This document shows, in pieces, positions 57,117 to 64,000 of a stretch of DNA of 64,000 nucleotides. The notes below the pieces were generated by a model, which worked only from the letters and a program-made list of their open reading frames with translations, was not told the DNA's origin and did no database searches. Each line of letters begins with the position of its first letter. The stretch's first letter is position 1. Location of the stretch: positions 62,001-126,000 of the forward strand of contig NZ_CP114030.1 in NCBI RefSeq assembly GCF_026898155.1. The letters are read 5' to 3'. The stretch comes from Jiella pelagia (GTDB taxonomy: Bacteria > Pseudomonadota > Alphaproteobacteria > Rhizobiales > Rhizobiaceae). Made by a program: the position numbers and the translations under genes.

Positions 57117-58004
57117 TTGGATAGAACAGTGAAGCTTGCTCTGGGCAGCGTCGCCGTCGGCTGCGTGGTGCTCGGCCTGAAATTCCTCGCCTATTGGCTG
57201 ACGGGAAGCGTAGCCCTCTTCTCCGACGCGTTGGAGAGCATCATCAACATCGCCGCGGCCTGCGCGGCGGTGATGGCGCTGCGCGTCAGCTCCATTCCTG
57301 CCGACGCCAATCATCCCTACGGGCACAGCAAGGCCGAATATTTCTCCTCCGTGATCGAGGGCGTCCTGATCGTGATCGCGGCCCTCGCCATTCTGCGGGA
57401 GGCCTATTTCGGATTCCTCGATCCCCAGCCGATCGACGCGCCGACAACGGGCTTGGCGATCAACGGCCTTGCCTCCCTCCTCAACGGTGCCTGGTCGTGG
57501 CTGCTGATCCGCAATGGGCGGCGCTGGCGCTCGCCGGCGCTTATCGCTGACGGCAAGCACCTTTTCACGGACGTCGTCACCTCGGGTGGGGTCCTCATCG
57601 GCGTGGCGCTGGTCGGCCTCACCGGATGGCTGGTCCTCGACCCGCTGCTTGCCGCTCTTGTAGCCCTAAACATCCTATGGTCGGGTTGGGGACTGGTGCG
57701 CGAGTCGGTGGGCGGCCTCATGGACGAGGCGGCCCCGCCGGACATGCTCGATCGCATTCGCGCGCTGATCTCAAACCACGCCGATGGTGCGCTCGAGGCC
57801 CACGACCTGCGCACGCGCCACGCGGGCCGACGGACCTTCATCGAGTTCCATCTGGTGGTTCCAGGCACCATGAACGTGGCCGAGGCTCACGACATTTGCG
57901 ATCGGATCGAAGAGGCGCTGAAGAACGAGATTGAGGACAGCACGATCACCATCCACGTTGAGCCGGAGATGAAGGCGAAGCAGACAGGCGTGCTCGTGCT
58001 CTGA
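57117..58004 (+). CDS. Cation-diffusion-facilitator exporter (YiiP/FieF-like)
   Basis: A 295-residue CDF protein: FSDALESIINIAAACAA and DGKHLFTDVVTSGGVL provide the Asp/His/Asp tetrahedral site, and the cytosolic domain (AHDLRTRHAGRRTFIEFHLV) fits YiiP-type dimers for Zn/Fe. It starts in an intergenic stretch of about 140 bases with no other feature. It is convergent with the lipoprotein relic at 58.0-58.4 kb. Confidence 0.9.
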   Translation: MDRTVKLALGSVAVGCVVLGLKFLAYWLTGSVALFSDALESIINIAAACAAVMALRVSSIPADANHPYGHSKAEYFSSVIEGVLIVIAALAILREAYFGFLDPQPIDAPTTGLAINGLASLLNGAWSWLLIRNGRRWRSPALIADGKHLFTDVVTSGGVLIGVALVGLTGWLVLDPLLAALVALNILWSGWGLVRESVGGLMDEAAPPDMLDRIRALISNHADGALEAHDLRTRHAGRRTFIEFHLVVPGTMNVAEAHDICDRIEEALKNEIEDSTITIHVEPEMKAKQTGVLVL

Positions 58005-58014
58005 CGGTCTACGC

Positions 58015-58415
58015 TCAGCCTCGCGCCTTCGATCGGCTCGCCCGATGGCGCGAGGAGATACCAGCCGCCCCAATCATCATGAACGTCCTGACCCCCGGTG
58101 CCGCCGGACGTCTGATCGTCGTGGTAGTAATAGAGGGGCCAGCCGCTATAGGTGACCTGCATCGTGCCGTCGTCACGCGCGATCGTTCCCAGCATGGAGG
58201 CGTCAACCCCATCGCCAGCTTCTGGTTCGCCCGTTGTGGTCAGGAGCGGCCACTCCTCGACGCACTCGCCGGAGCAGACGCTGACTGCTTCGGTGCTGCC
58301 GGTAGCCTGCGTGTCGGTCTCGAGCATGTAAAGGCTCTTGCCTTCGTCATCGACGAGATATTGGCCGAACGGCTCCTTTTCGGACACCCAAACCGACTTT
58401 GCGACATTCGAAACG
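58015..58415 (-). pseudogene. COG4315-type secreted repeat lipoprotein, truncated
   Basis: Two repeats of the family are visible: FGQYLVDDEGKSLYMLETDT with CSGECVEEWPLL, and MQVTYSGWPLYYYHDDQTSG with WYLLAPSGEPIEG. The signal peptide and lipobox expected upstream are missing, and as written the frame runs on past the normal end to 57887. A one-base change (GAGGCTG as GAGCTG) would give a stop at 58015. It looks like a truncated remnant. Confidence 0.6.
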
Positions 58416-58475
58416 TGGGATTTTTGCGACAGCGAGAGGTCGCAGGAGGGCGGAAATCCGCACCCACGGCAGTCA

Positions 58476-59153
58476 TTAGGCGCGATCGCGCGCGACCTCA
58501 CAAGCGGACGCCCTCTTCTCCGCTACGCAGAGGTAACCAGCGCCGAGCAACCGTCGTTCGAGACGGATAACCGCCATGTGTTGTCGCGCCGCCTCCCACG
58601 GCCGGAATCGCTCATAATCGCGACTAACGCCGAAGCGTCGGGTTAGCCGTACACCAACATTGATCAGCCAGTCTGGCCAGCCTTGCGGGTGCTTGAGGCC
58701 GATCAAGCCGAGCCGTCCGCCGACAGGCAGTCGATGCGCCGTCCGGGCGATTACCCGCTCATATTCCGGCACCATCTCCAGGCCAAAGGTCGAGAGCGCC
58801 GAGCGCGTTCTGGGCGGCAGATCGAACGTGGCCACGTCCGCTTCTATCAGCTCGACGTGGCAAAAATCCGCTTGCGCGACCTTCTCCCGCGCTCGCTCCA
58901 GCATCGCTGCGGACAGATCCACACCGACAACACGGCCACCGCTCCCCACCGCCCGAGCGAGCTGGAGCAGGTTCTCCCCCGTCCCGCAGCATAGATCAAC
59001 GACGGTGTCGCCCGGCGACAGCTCAAGCGCATTGATGAGCGATGCGCGCCAGCGGCGTAGCCCCGATAGCCGGAACAGGGCGAGACTGGCGTCGTATGCA
59101 CCGGCCTGCTCATCGTAGAGACGCCGCACCTCATTGCTGTTCAGGATGGCCAC
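58476..59153 (-). CDS. UbiE-like SAM-dependent methyltransferase
   Basis: A 225-residue class I methyltransferase: VVDLCCGTGENLLQLARAVG and VVGVDLSAAML form the SAM site. The overall layout (RRLYDEQAGAYDASLALFR at the start) resembles UbiE/demethylmenaquinone or arsenite-like methyltransferases. The CC in motif I is unusual but within the SAM loop. Start ATG 59153. Confidence 0.82.
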   Translation of the reverse strand: MAILNSNEVRRLYDEQAGAYDASLALFRLSGLRRWRASLINALELSPGDTVVDLCCGTGENLLQLARAVGSGGRVVGVDLSAAMLERAREKVAQADFCHVELIEADVATFDLPPRTRSALSTFGLEMVPEYERVIARTAHRLPVGGRLGLIGLKHPQGWPDWLINVGVRLTRRFGVSRDYERFRPWEAARQHMAVIRLERRLLGAGYLCVAEKRASACEVARDRA

Positions 59154-59569
59154 ACGCTCAACTCCCTCAGTACTGGGAACGCTCCCATGGCGCCGCGGTT
59201 CGCTAGGAGGGAAACCGCGACTTCAGCCCCTAGAACGCGACAGCAGATCGTTCTACACGATCGGCTCACCGGAACCTGTGCTCGTTGCCGACTTCCTCAA
59301 CGGGGCAATAGTTTCGGCCTTAGTTTTGGACATATCGAGCGAGGGACGATGCTTCCTGCTGACCGTCTATCCATGTCGGCATGATCGAAGAATTGGAGCG
59401 GCAAAAGGCCTTCTCGGGAGATTGAAGACGACCTTCATATTGTAAGTGCGCTCTCCAGCCGGGAATTTCTGAAAACATTCGTTCGAAATTGAGCTAAATT
59501 GGAGTGCCGAGTTTGGATCGAGAGTAAAGCCGGCGTGTCATTCTTCTCCTCATAGACGAGGAGACGAAG
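59154..59569. other. Intergenic stretch, nothing assigned
   Basis: About 416 bases between the methyltransferase and the BTLCP gene. A short dyad TGGGA-N4-TCCCA lies near 59175-59190. The rest shows no convincing ORF, RNA or operator. The promoter of the downstream plus-strand gene is presumably here. Confidence 0.5.
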
Positions 59570-60175
59570 ATGCTAACGCGTTCTAAGCTGGTTACCAATC
59601 TCACACTCGGGCTTTTTGCCGTTATTCTTTCCTGCACCAATGCGGCGGCGAATCCTTCGTGGATGCCCACAACCGGCACGACATCTCAACCCGTCGGCCA
59701 CTATGAATTCTGCCAGCAGTATCCGACGGAGTGCCAGCCGAATGCACCGGCAGCCACCCCGGAGCTGACTGCGGAAGTTTGGGAGCAGATGGTCGAGGTG
59801 AACAGCTCCGTCAACGCGGCTATCCTCCCGCGAACCGACGAGGAGATGTTTGGCGTCCCTGAGCTTTGGTCCTACCCCACGACCGAAGGCGATTGCGAAG
59901 ACTATGCGCTCCTGAAGCAGTATATGCTCCAGCGCGCCGGGGTTCCGCGCTCGGCGCTCCTGATCACCGTCCTGCGTCAGCGCAACGGCGCCGGACACGC
60001 CGTGCTGACCGTACGGACCGATCAAGGCGACTTCGTGCTCGACAATCTGGATGAGCGTATTCTTGCCTGGAACGAGACGGATTACCTTTATCTCAAGCGG
60101 CAGTCGGAGCGGGACGCGGGAAAATGGGTCGCCATTGCCGATGACCGCGACATCCTCGTAGGCAGCATTCGCTGA
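59570..60175 (+). CDS. Bacterial transglutaminase-like cysteine protease (BTLCP)
   Basis: A 201-residue exported protein (signal peptide to AAANPS) with the BTLCP triad: Cys in EGDCEDYALLKQ, His in GAGHAVLTVRT and Asp in FVLDNLDERI. In rhizobia these proteins are periplasmic proteases acting on adhesins or envelope proteins. It begins at ATG 59570 with ribosome site GAGGAGACGAAG. Confidence 0.88.
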   Translation: MLTRSKLVTNLTLGLFAVILSCTNAAANPSWMPTTGTTSQPVGHYEFCQQYPTECQPNAPAATPELTAEVWEQMVEVNSSVNAAILPRTDEEMFGVPELWSYPTTEGDCEDYALLKQYMLQRAGVPRSALLITVLRQRNGAGHAVLTVRTDQGDFVLDNLDERILAWNETDYLYLKRQSERDAGKWVAIADDRDILVGSIR

Positions 60176-60583
60176 CCGATCTCATCGCGCAGGGGCTGGT
60201 CCAAATCCTAGCGCTTGACGCGGGGCGGGGAACCAAAGTTGTAAACCCGACAGTCCCTATTCCGCGGAGCGCGCAATTCAACCCTGAGCGGCTGTGTTCA
60301 AATCGAAGCTGACGCGCTGTCGAAATCCCGCCCGAGGAACACCCAAAGGCTGGCAGAAGCGCAGAAGTGAGGATTATGAGAGGGCCGCTCCACCCTCAGG
60401 TTAGTGGCGCAAGGCCAACGCTGGTGAGGGCATTCGACCGATGTTTTCAGTCACATCGTTCAATCCTGGCAGATGAAAGCCCCTATCCCTGAACCTCGCC
60501 GCATCGATGGCAACGGAAGATTTACCGCCGCTATGGTGATCTGCTTCATTCGTCATGGATGTTGACTTGAGGGAGAGCAGCAG
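60176..60583. other. Intergenic stretch, nothing assigned
   Basis: About 408 bases between the BTLCP and the L,D-transpeptidase genes. It contains a GGGGAACC motif near 60226 but no second element at the spacing of an ECF promoter. I see no RNA or protein gene I can support. Confidence 0.5.
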
Positions 60584-61138
60584 ATGATCGATCGGCGGCA
60601 GCTTCTGGCCGGCGTGGCCGCATGGATGGTCCTCGCCACCGAGGCCGGCGCGCACGGCGAGTTCCAGCTCGATCCGCAATTCCTGCCCCAGCGCGTACCC
60701 TTTTCCGGCTATCGACCCGCCACCATCGTGGTGGACCCCGGTGCAAGGTTCCTTTACCTGGTGAAAGAAGGCGGCTTTGCCCGGCGCTACGGGATCGGCG
60801 TCGGCCGGGCGGGATTGCGCTTTTCCGGCGATGCCATTGTCGGACGCAAGGCTGAATGGCCGCGATGGACGCCGACCCCGAACATGATCAAGCGCGAGCC
60901 GGGAAAGTACGCGAGATACGCTGGCGGCTTGAAGGGCGGCCCGGGAAATCCGCTCGGCGCCCGGGCCCTTTACCTCTACCGTAACGGCCAGGATACCTTC
61001 TACCGGATTCACGGGACCAACGAGCCGTCATCGATCGGCAAGGCGGTCTCGAACGGCTGCATCCGCATGATCAACGACCACGTCATCGACCTTTATGACC
61101 GCGTCAGCGTCGGAGCCGAGGTGGTGGTAGTGCGGTGA
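60584..61138 (+). CDS. L,D-transpeptidase (YkuD family)
   Basis: A 184-residue periplasmic enzyme, Tat- or Sec-like N-terminus (MIDRRQLLAGVAAWMVLAT), YkuD core with FYRIHGTNEPSSIG and catalytic SNGCIRM. The central region (GIGVGRAGLRFSGDAIVG, EWPRWTPT) closely resembles the enzyme at 26904-27629. Like it, it lacks a separate wall-binding domain. Confidence 0.9.
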   Translation: MIDRRQLLAGVAAWMVLATEAGAHGEFQLDPQFLPQRVPFSGYRPATIVVDPGARFLYLVKEGGFARRYGIGVGRAGLRFSGDAIVGRKAEWPRWTPTPNMIKREPGKYARYAGGLKGGPGNPLGARALYLYRNGQDTFYRIHGTNEPSSIGKAVSNGCIRMINDHVIDLYDRVSVGAEVVVVR

Positions 61139-61284
61139 ACGCGTGGATCCCGCATCAGCCCACGACAGACGACGCCATTTTCGATGAGCATAGCCTTCGC
61201 CTCAATTTCCAGTGTCTCCTGGGGTAACTGATCGGTCCTACGACGTGGCTGCACCCCGGCGCGAGGTTGCGCCTTCTCTGCCTA

Positions 61285-62232
61285 TCATTGCTGCGATTCC
61301 GGTTTATCGACCACGGTGCCGAAAATCAGGTCTGCCGGTGCTGCCTCGCGAGAACTCGGCATCTCGCCTTTCACATCCATCATCTGAATGTCCGCCCCTT
61401 GCTTCACCTCGGCCATAATCTGCGGCACAAGGGTTTGAACAAGTTGTTCATGAAGCTGCGGCTTTATCTCCTGCAAAGTCGGCTGCGGAGGGATTCGCCT
61501 CTCCTCAACCAAGATTACATGCCATCCGAACGGCGTCTTGACCGGCTCTATCGTAAATTCCCCGGCGTCTAATTCGAACGCAGCCTCATCAAAGGCGGGC
61601 ACCATCTGCCCTTGTGCAAACCATCCGAGATCACCGCCCACCTGCTTTCCAGACGGATCTGTCGTATTTGCGTTGGCCAGATCCTCGAACTCAGCTCCAT
61701 TCGTGAGCTGCTCGATAAGCTCTCTGGCCTTGTCCTCGCTCTCCACCAGTATGTGGCGTGCCTTCACCTGCTCCTGTGGTGGATTGTTTGCGAGATAGTC
61801 CTCGAAGGCCTCCTGGAATGCCTGGTCGCTCATGCGACGATCCAGTTCGCGCTGTAACCAGACGTCCCCGACAACACGGCGCTCCTCCTCTTTTATGCGC
61901 GCCTGCACCTCTGGATCGCTCTGAAGTCCGGCCTCATAAGCCTTCTCCGCAACGAGCCGGACGGCAGCGATCTGTTGGGCCATCTCGGGTATCAGCACCT
62001 CGATCGGCACCTGCTGGTACTGTGGCGGCAAGCCGCTGATCACTTCCAAGACCTCGGATCTCATGATCGGCTGACCATTGACCGTCGCCACCACGGCATC
62101 GTCGCTCTCCGGCGCATGCTGTTCGGAGGGCGATGAGGACGGGGCGGGTGCCGGCACTTGCGCCATCACCGGCGCAATCATTCCTGCCATCACCGCCGCG
62201 GCTGCGAAACCACGAAGGCCAAGAGATGTCAT
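61285..62232 (-). CDS. Parvulin-type peptidyl-prolyl isomerase (SurA/PpiC-like)
   Basis: A 315-residue periplasmic foldase: signal peptide to MAQVP, an N-terminal SurA-like helical chaperone part (VVATVNGQPIMRSEVLE) and a PpiC domain (QVKARHILVESEDKA, GGDLGWFAQGQMVPAFDEA, PVKTPFGWHVILVEE). It would fold outer-membrane or secreted proteins. It sits next to the SleB hydrolase. Confidence 0.9.
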   Translation of the reverse strand: MTSLGLRGFAAAAVMAGMIAPVMAQVPAPAPSSSPSEQHAPESDDAVVATVNGQPIMRSEVLEVISGLPPQYQQVPIEVLIPEMAQQIAAVRLVAEKAYEAGLQSDPEVQARIKEEERRVVGDVWLQRELDRRMSDQAFQEAFEDYLANNPPQEQVKARHILVESEDKARELIEQLTNGAEFEDLANANTTDPSGKQVGGDLGWFAQGQMVPAFDEAAFELDAGEFTIEPVKTPFGWHVILVEERRIPPQPTLQEIKPQLHEQLVQTLVPQIMAEVKQGADIQMMDVKGEMPSSREAAPADLIFGTVVDKPESQQ

Positions 62233-62341
62233 ATGATGCTACCCTTCTGAGAGTTGAGCCAGCCTAGATTTGCCTCGCTATCCTGAAAGGTGAGTCTCGC
62301 GAGCGGCCGTGGAATAACAAAACTGAACGAAGCGCCGCCAT

Positions 62342-63596
62342 TCAATCCCAGCCACCGCCGAACGTCCGATAAAAAATATGGCGTCCGATCTTGTCGACGC
62401 GCTTCATAGCCTGGGCCCACCGCGGGCTGACATAGGTTGCATGGTAATTGGTGGCGGAACCGACGCTCGGAAGCCAGATCTCTCCGTTGGTGACCTTATG
62501 GCCGATAAGCTCGGCTGTCTCATAGGCGCGGCGATCAGTGATGCGATCCGCGATGTCATCACACGCGAAAGAGAACTGGCAACGGTTCTTCCAACTCTGA
62601 TTCTGATAGACGACACCGCAGATGGTATCGGGGTAGGCTGGATTGCGGACACGGTTGAGGATGACCTGCGCGACCGCGGCCTGACCCCTTTCTTCTTCGC
62701 CGCGCGCCTCGAAGTAGAGGCCATTGGCAAGGCACGTCTGCTCATCTTTTGCGAAGGCGGAGGCCGGCAGTGGCGTTGCGGCCCAGGAGTGGTCTTCCGG
62801 CCCGAGCGGCGGCACGAAGCTCCTCTTCGGCTCACCGAGAACATGATCGAAAGGCGAAAGCTCCGGTCTGACTGCGGGCGCATAGGCAAGCGTCAGGAGC
62901 CTCGTCCTTCTTACCGGCGGCATCTGCTGCACGTTCACTAGAGCTGGAAGGCAACTGCGCATTGATTTCTCCGTCTCCAGCCTCGGGTGATCGGAGATTG
63001 GAGTACCTTGAACGAAAAACCGTGGCGGTCCGGACGCGACCCTCGATCGACTCTGGCCCGGCGAGCGTCGTGCGTACTTGCTCGTCTCCGGTCCCGAGTG
63101 CCGGCCGCAGAATGCCTTGACGCCGTATTAAGTTGAGAGAACTTGAGCGGCTATGATCCGCGGCGACGAGAACACGGCCTCCCTTCCCGGAGGAGGTTCT
63201 ACTGGCTTCAACCATCGAAACTCGAGGCAGGCGTTGCGGTCTTTCTGCAACGCTTGCCGTTATGGTTAGAGATGCGGCTTCCGGGCTAATCTTATGTCGG
63301 TCAATAGCCTCTAAACGTTCTTTACCTGCCGATCCTAAACCGTCGAGCGACTGGCTAACCCCTGCAGCTTCTTTGGAAGCGGCGACCCTCTCTAAATGCT
63401 GCTCTAGAGCGGCCGCGCCGCGTCCGGACGCTGCTCTTTCCTGGAACGTCGCTTGCTCGCTCGGAATGAGAACTGAAGCGCACGAAATCAAGCCGAACAA
63501 GACAGCGCGTTTAACAATTGAGCGGACTGGCAACTTCAAGCCGCGAACTGTCTGTTGTTCCGGTGGTTTCCCATGACGTCCCCCGATCCCCCTCAC
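62342..63596 (-). CDS. SleB-like cell-wall hydrolase, frameshifted as written
   Basis: Start GTG 63596 (MRGIGGRHGKPPEQQTV), a membrane anchor (SIVKRAVLFGLISCASVL), a long low-complexity stalk, then the hydrolase domain: TCLANGLYFEARGEEERGQ (catalytic Glu) and VLNRVRNPAYPDTICGVV. The stalk and domain are in different frames. The break is at GAGCCTC (62897-62903), and reading GAGCTC joins GKKDE-LLTLAYAPAV, 417 residues in all. SleB-like enzymes cleave peptidoglycan. Confidence 0.85.
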
Positions 63597-63853
63597 CGAA
63601 TGCGGGTCATCATTATCTGTTAACCCTAATCGGCGGTTAACGGGCGCTCGGAGGCGATTGTATGGCACGGCACACGACCGCCGATTGCTCAGGAGCGCAC
63701 CGACGAGCGGTTGAGACCGAGCGCTGATCCAGATTTGCAAGCTGTTCGACACAGTTTGGCGACAACGTCTCCTTAACCACACTATGTCGAAGCTGGGCGG
63801 AACAGCCTTATCGCGCAATAATGGGATGCGCGAACCAGACACGGGTTTAGAGA

Positions 63854-64000
63854 ATGCTGCAAGCGATCAGGATGGCGGGGATCGGGGCGCTGGCCCTCGT
63901 GCTGAGCGCATGCGTCTCCAGCGTTCTTGAGGTAGACAGCAAGGCGACACAGCCTATTCCCACAGCGCTCATGGCCGAGATGTCGCGGAAATCCATGTCT
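63854..64000 (+). CDS. Lipoprotein, N-terminal part (probable L,D-transpeptidase)
   Basis: Starts at ATG 63854 with MLQAIRMAGIGALALVLSAC, a lipobox (LSAC), then VSSVLEVDSKATQPIPTAL and runs off the window. The short mature part and its setting after other YkuD genes suggest another L,D-transpeptidase or envelope lipoprotein, but no catalytic motif is in view. The 257 bases before it hold nothing I can assign. Confidence 0.55.
   Translation, partial: MLQAIRMAGIGALALVLSACVSSVLEVDSKATQPIPTALMAEMSRKSMS

Noticed and set aside
56040..57560. 506-codon minus-strand open frame over the hydrolase-fold and CDF genes
   Set aside because: Shadow of two good plus-strand genes, no recognisable motif.
60226..60260. 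ECF-type (GGAAC...CGTT) promoter upstream of the L,D-transpeptidase
   Set aside because: GGAAC is present but no CGTT at the expected spacing.

Overview
The window looks like accessory DNA, probably plasmid or integrative-element sequence, of a high-GC alphaproteobacterium, most likely Hyphomicrobiales. The VirB-type secretion genes, the BTLCP protease, the YkuD transpeptidases, the dmeRF pair and the general gene style support this. No rRNA, tRNA, CRISPR array or replication gene was recognised.

Layout. 1-6.1 kb: minus-strand VirB conjugation/type IV secretion operon, in the order virB1, virB2, virB3, virB4, a small lipoprotein, virB5, an unknown exported protein, virB6 (cut by the window edge). 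6.1-9.3 kb: a small mobile-DNA and stability zone with an HNH-gene relic, hicAB, an HNH gene, a frameshifted serine resolvase with a dyad-rich site upstream, and vapBC. 9.3-11.6 kb: a fluoride riboswitch followed by crcB, a PAP2 phosphatase, an EamA-like protein and a cation transporter. 11.7-20.5 kb: Zn/Cd-type resistance (CDF-like proteins, P-type ATPase with MerR regulator, HMA-CDF with ArsR regulator), plus a ccdA-lspA-CYP152 operon. 20.6-26.3 kb: copA-cueR-lgt-methyltransferase-ZIP. 26.4-31.6 kb: a mercury locus (merT, merP, merF, a GDCC protein, a flavin reductase, merB, merR). 31.9-51.2 kb: a long periplasmic copper and thiol-redox island. 51.2-54.7 kb: an ISL3-family and an IS110/IS1111-family element. 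54.7-58 kb: dmeRF, a hydrolase-fold protein and a YiiP-like transporter. 58-64 kb: cell-envelope genes (BTLCP, L,D-transpeptidase, parvulin, SleB hydrolase, lipoprotein).

How it fits together. Most of the window is metal-ion defence: cytosolic P-type and CDF exporters under MerR, ArsR and CsoR/RcnR-type regulators, and a periplasmic set (Sco1, CtaG, DUF411, DUF305, Met-rich proteins, two CcdA, two TlpA-like, a DsbA-like protein, two c-type cytochromes, two beta-propellers). The periplasmic set looks built to capture copper and keep its thiol ligands reduced.

The sequence carries many single-base frameshifts in otherwise well conserved genes. Twelve fall at the heptamers GAGCCTC/GAGGCTC (one at GAGCCCTC), and each is repaired if the site is read as the palindrome GAGCTC. 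Only three intact GAGCTC sites were found by eye. This points to a systematic, motif-linked indel, most likely a basecalling or assembly artefact at a modified base, rather than a dozen independent pseudogenes. Other lesions do not fit this pattern: virB4, zntA-like, ZIP, the CDF gene near 11.1 kb, merF, and TAG codons at 11.75 and 51.03 kb.
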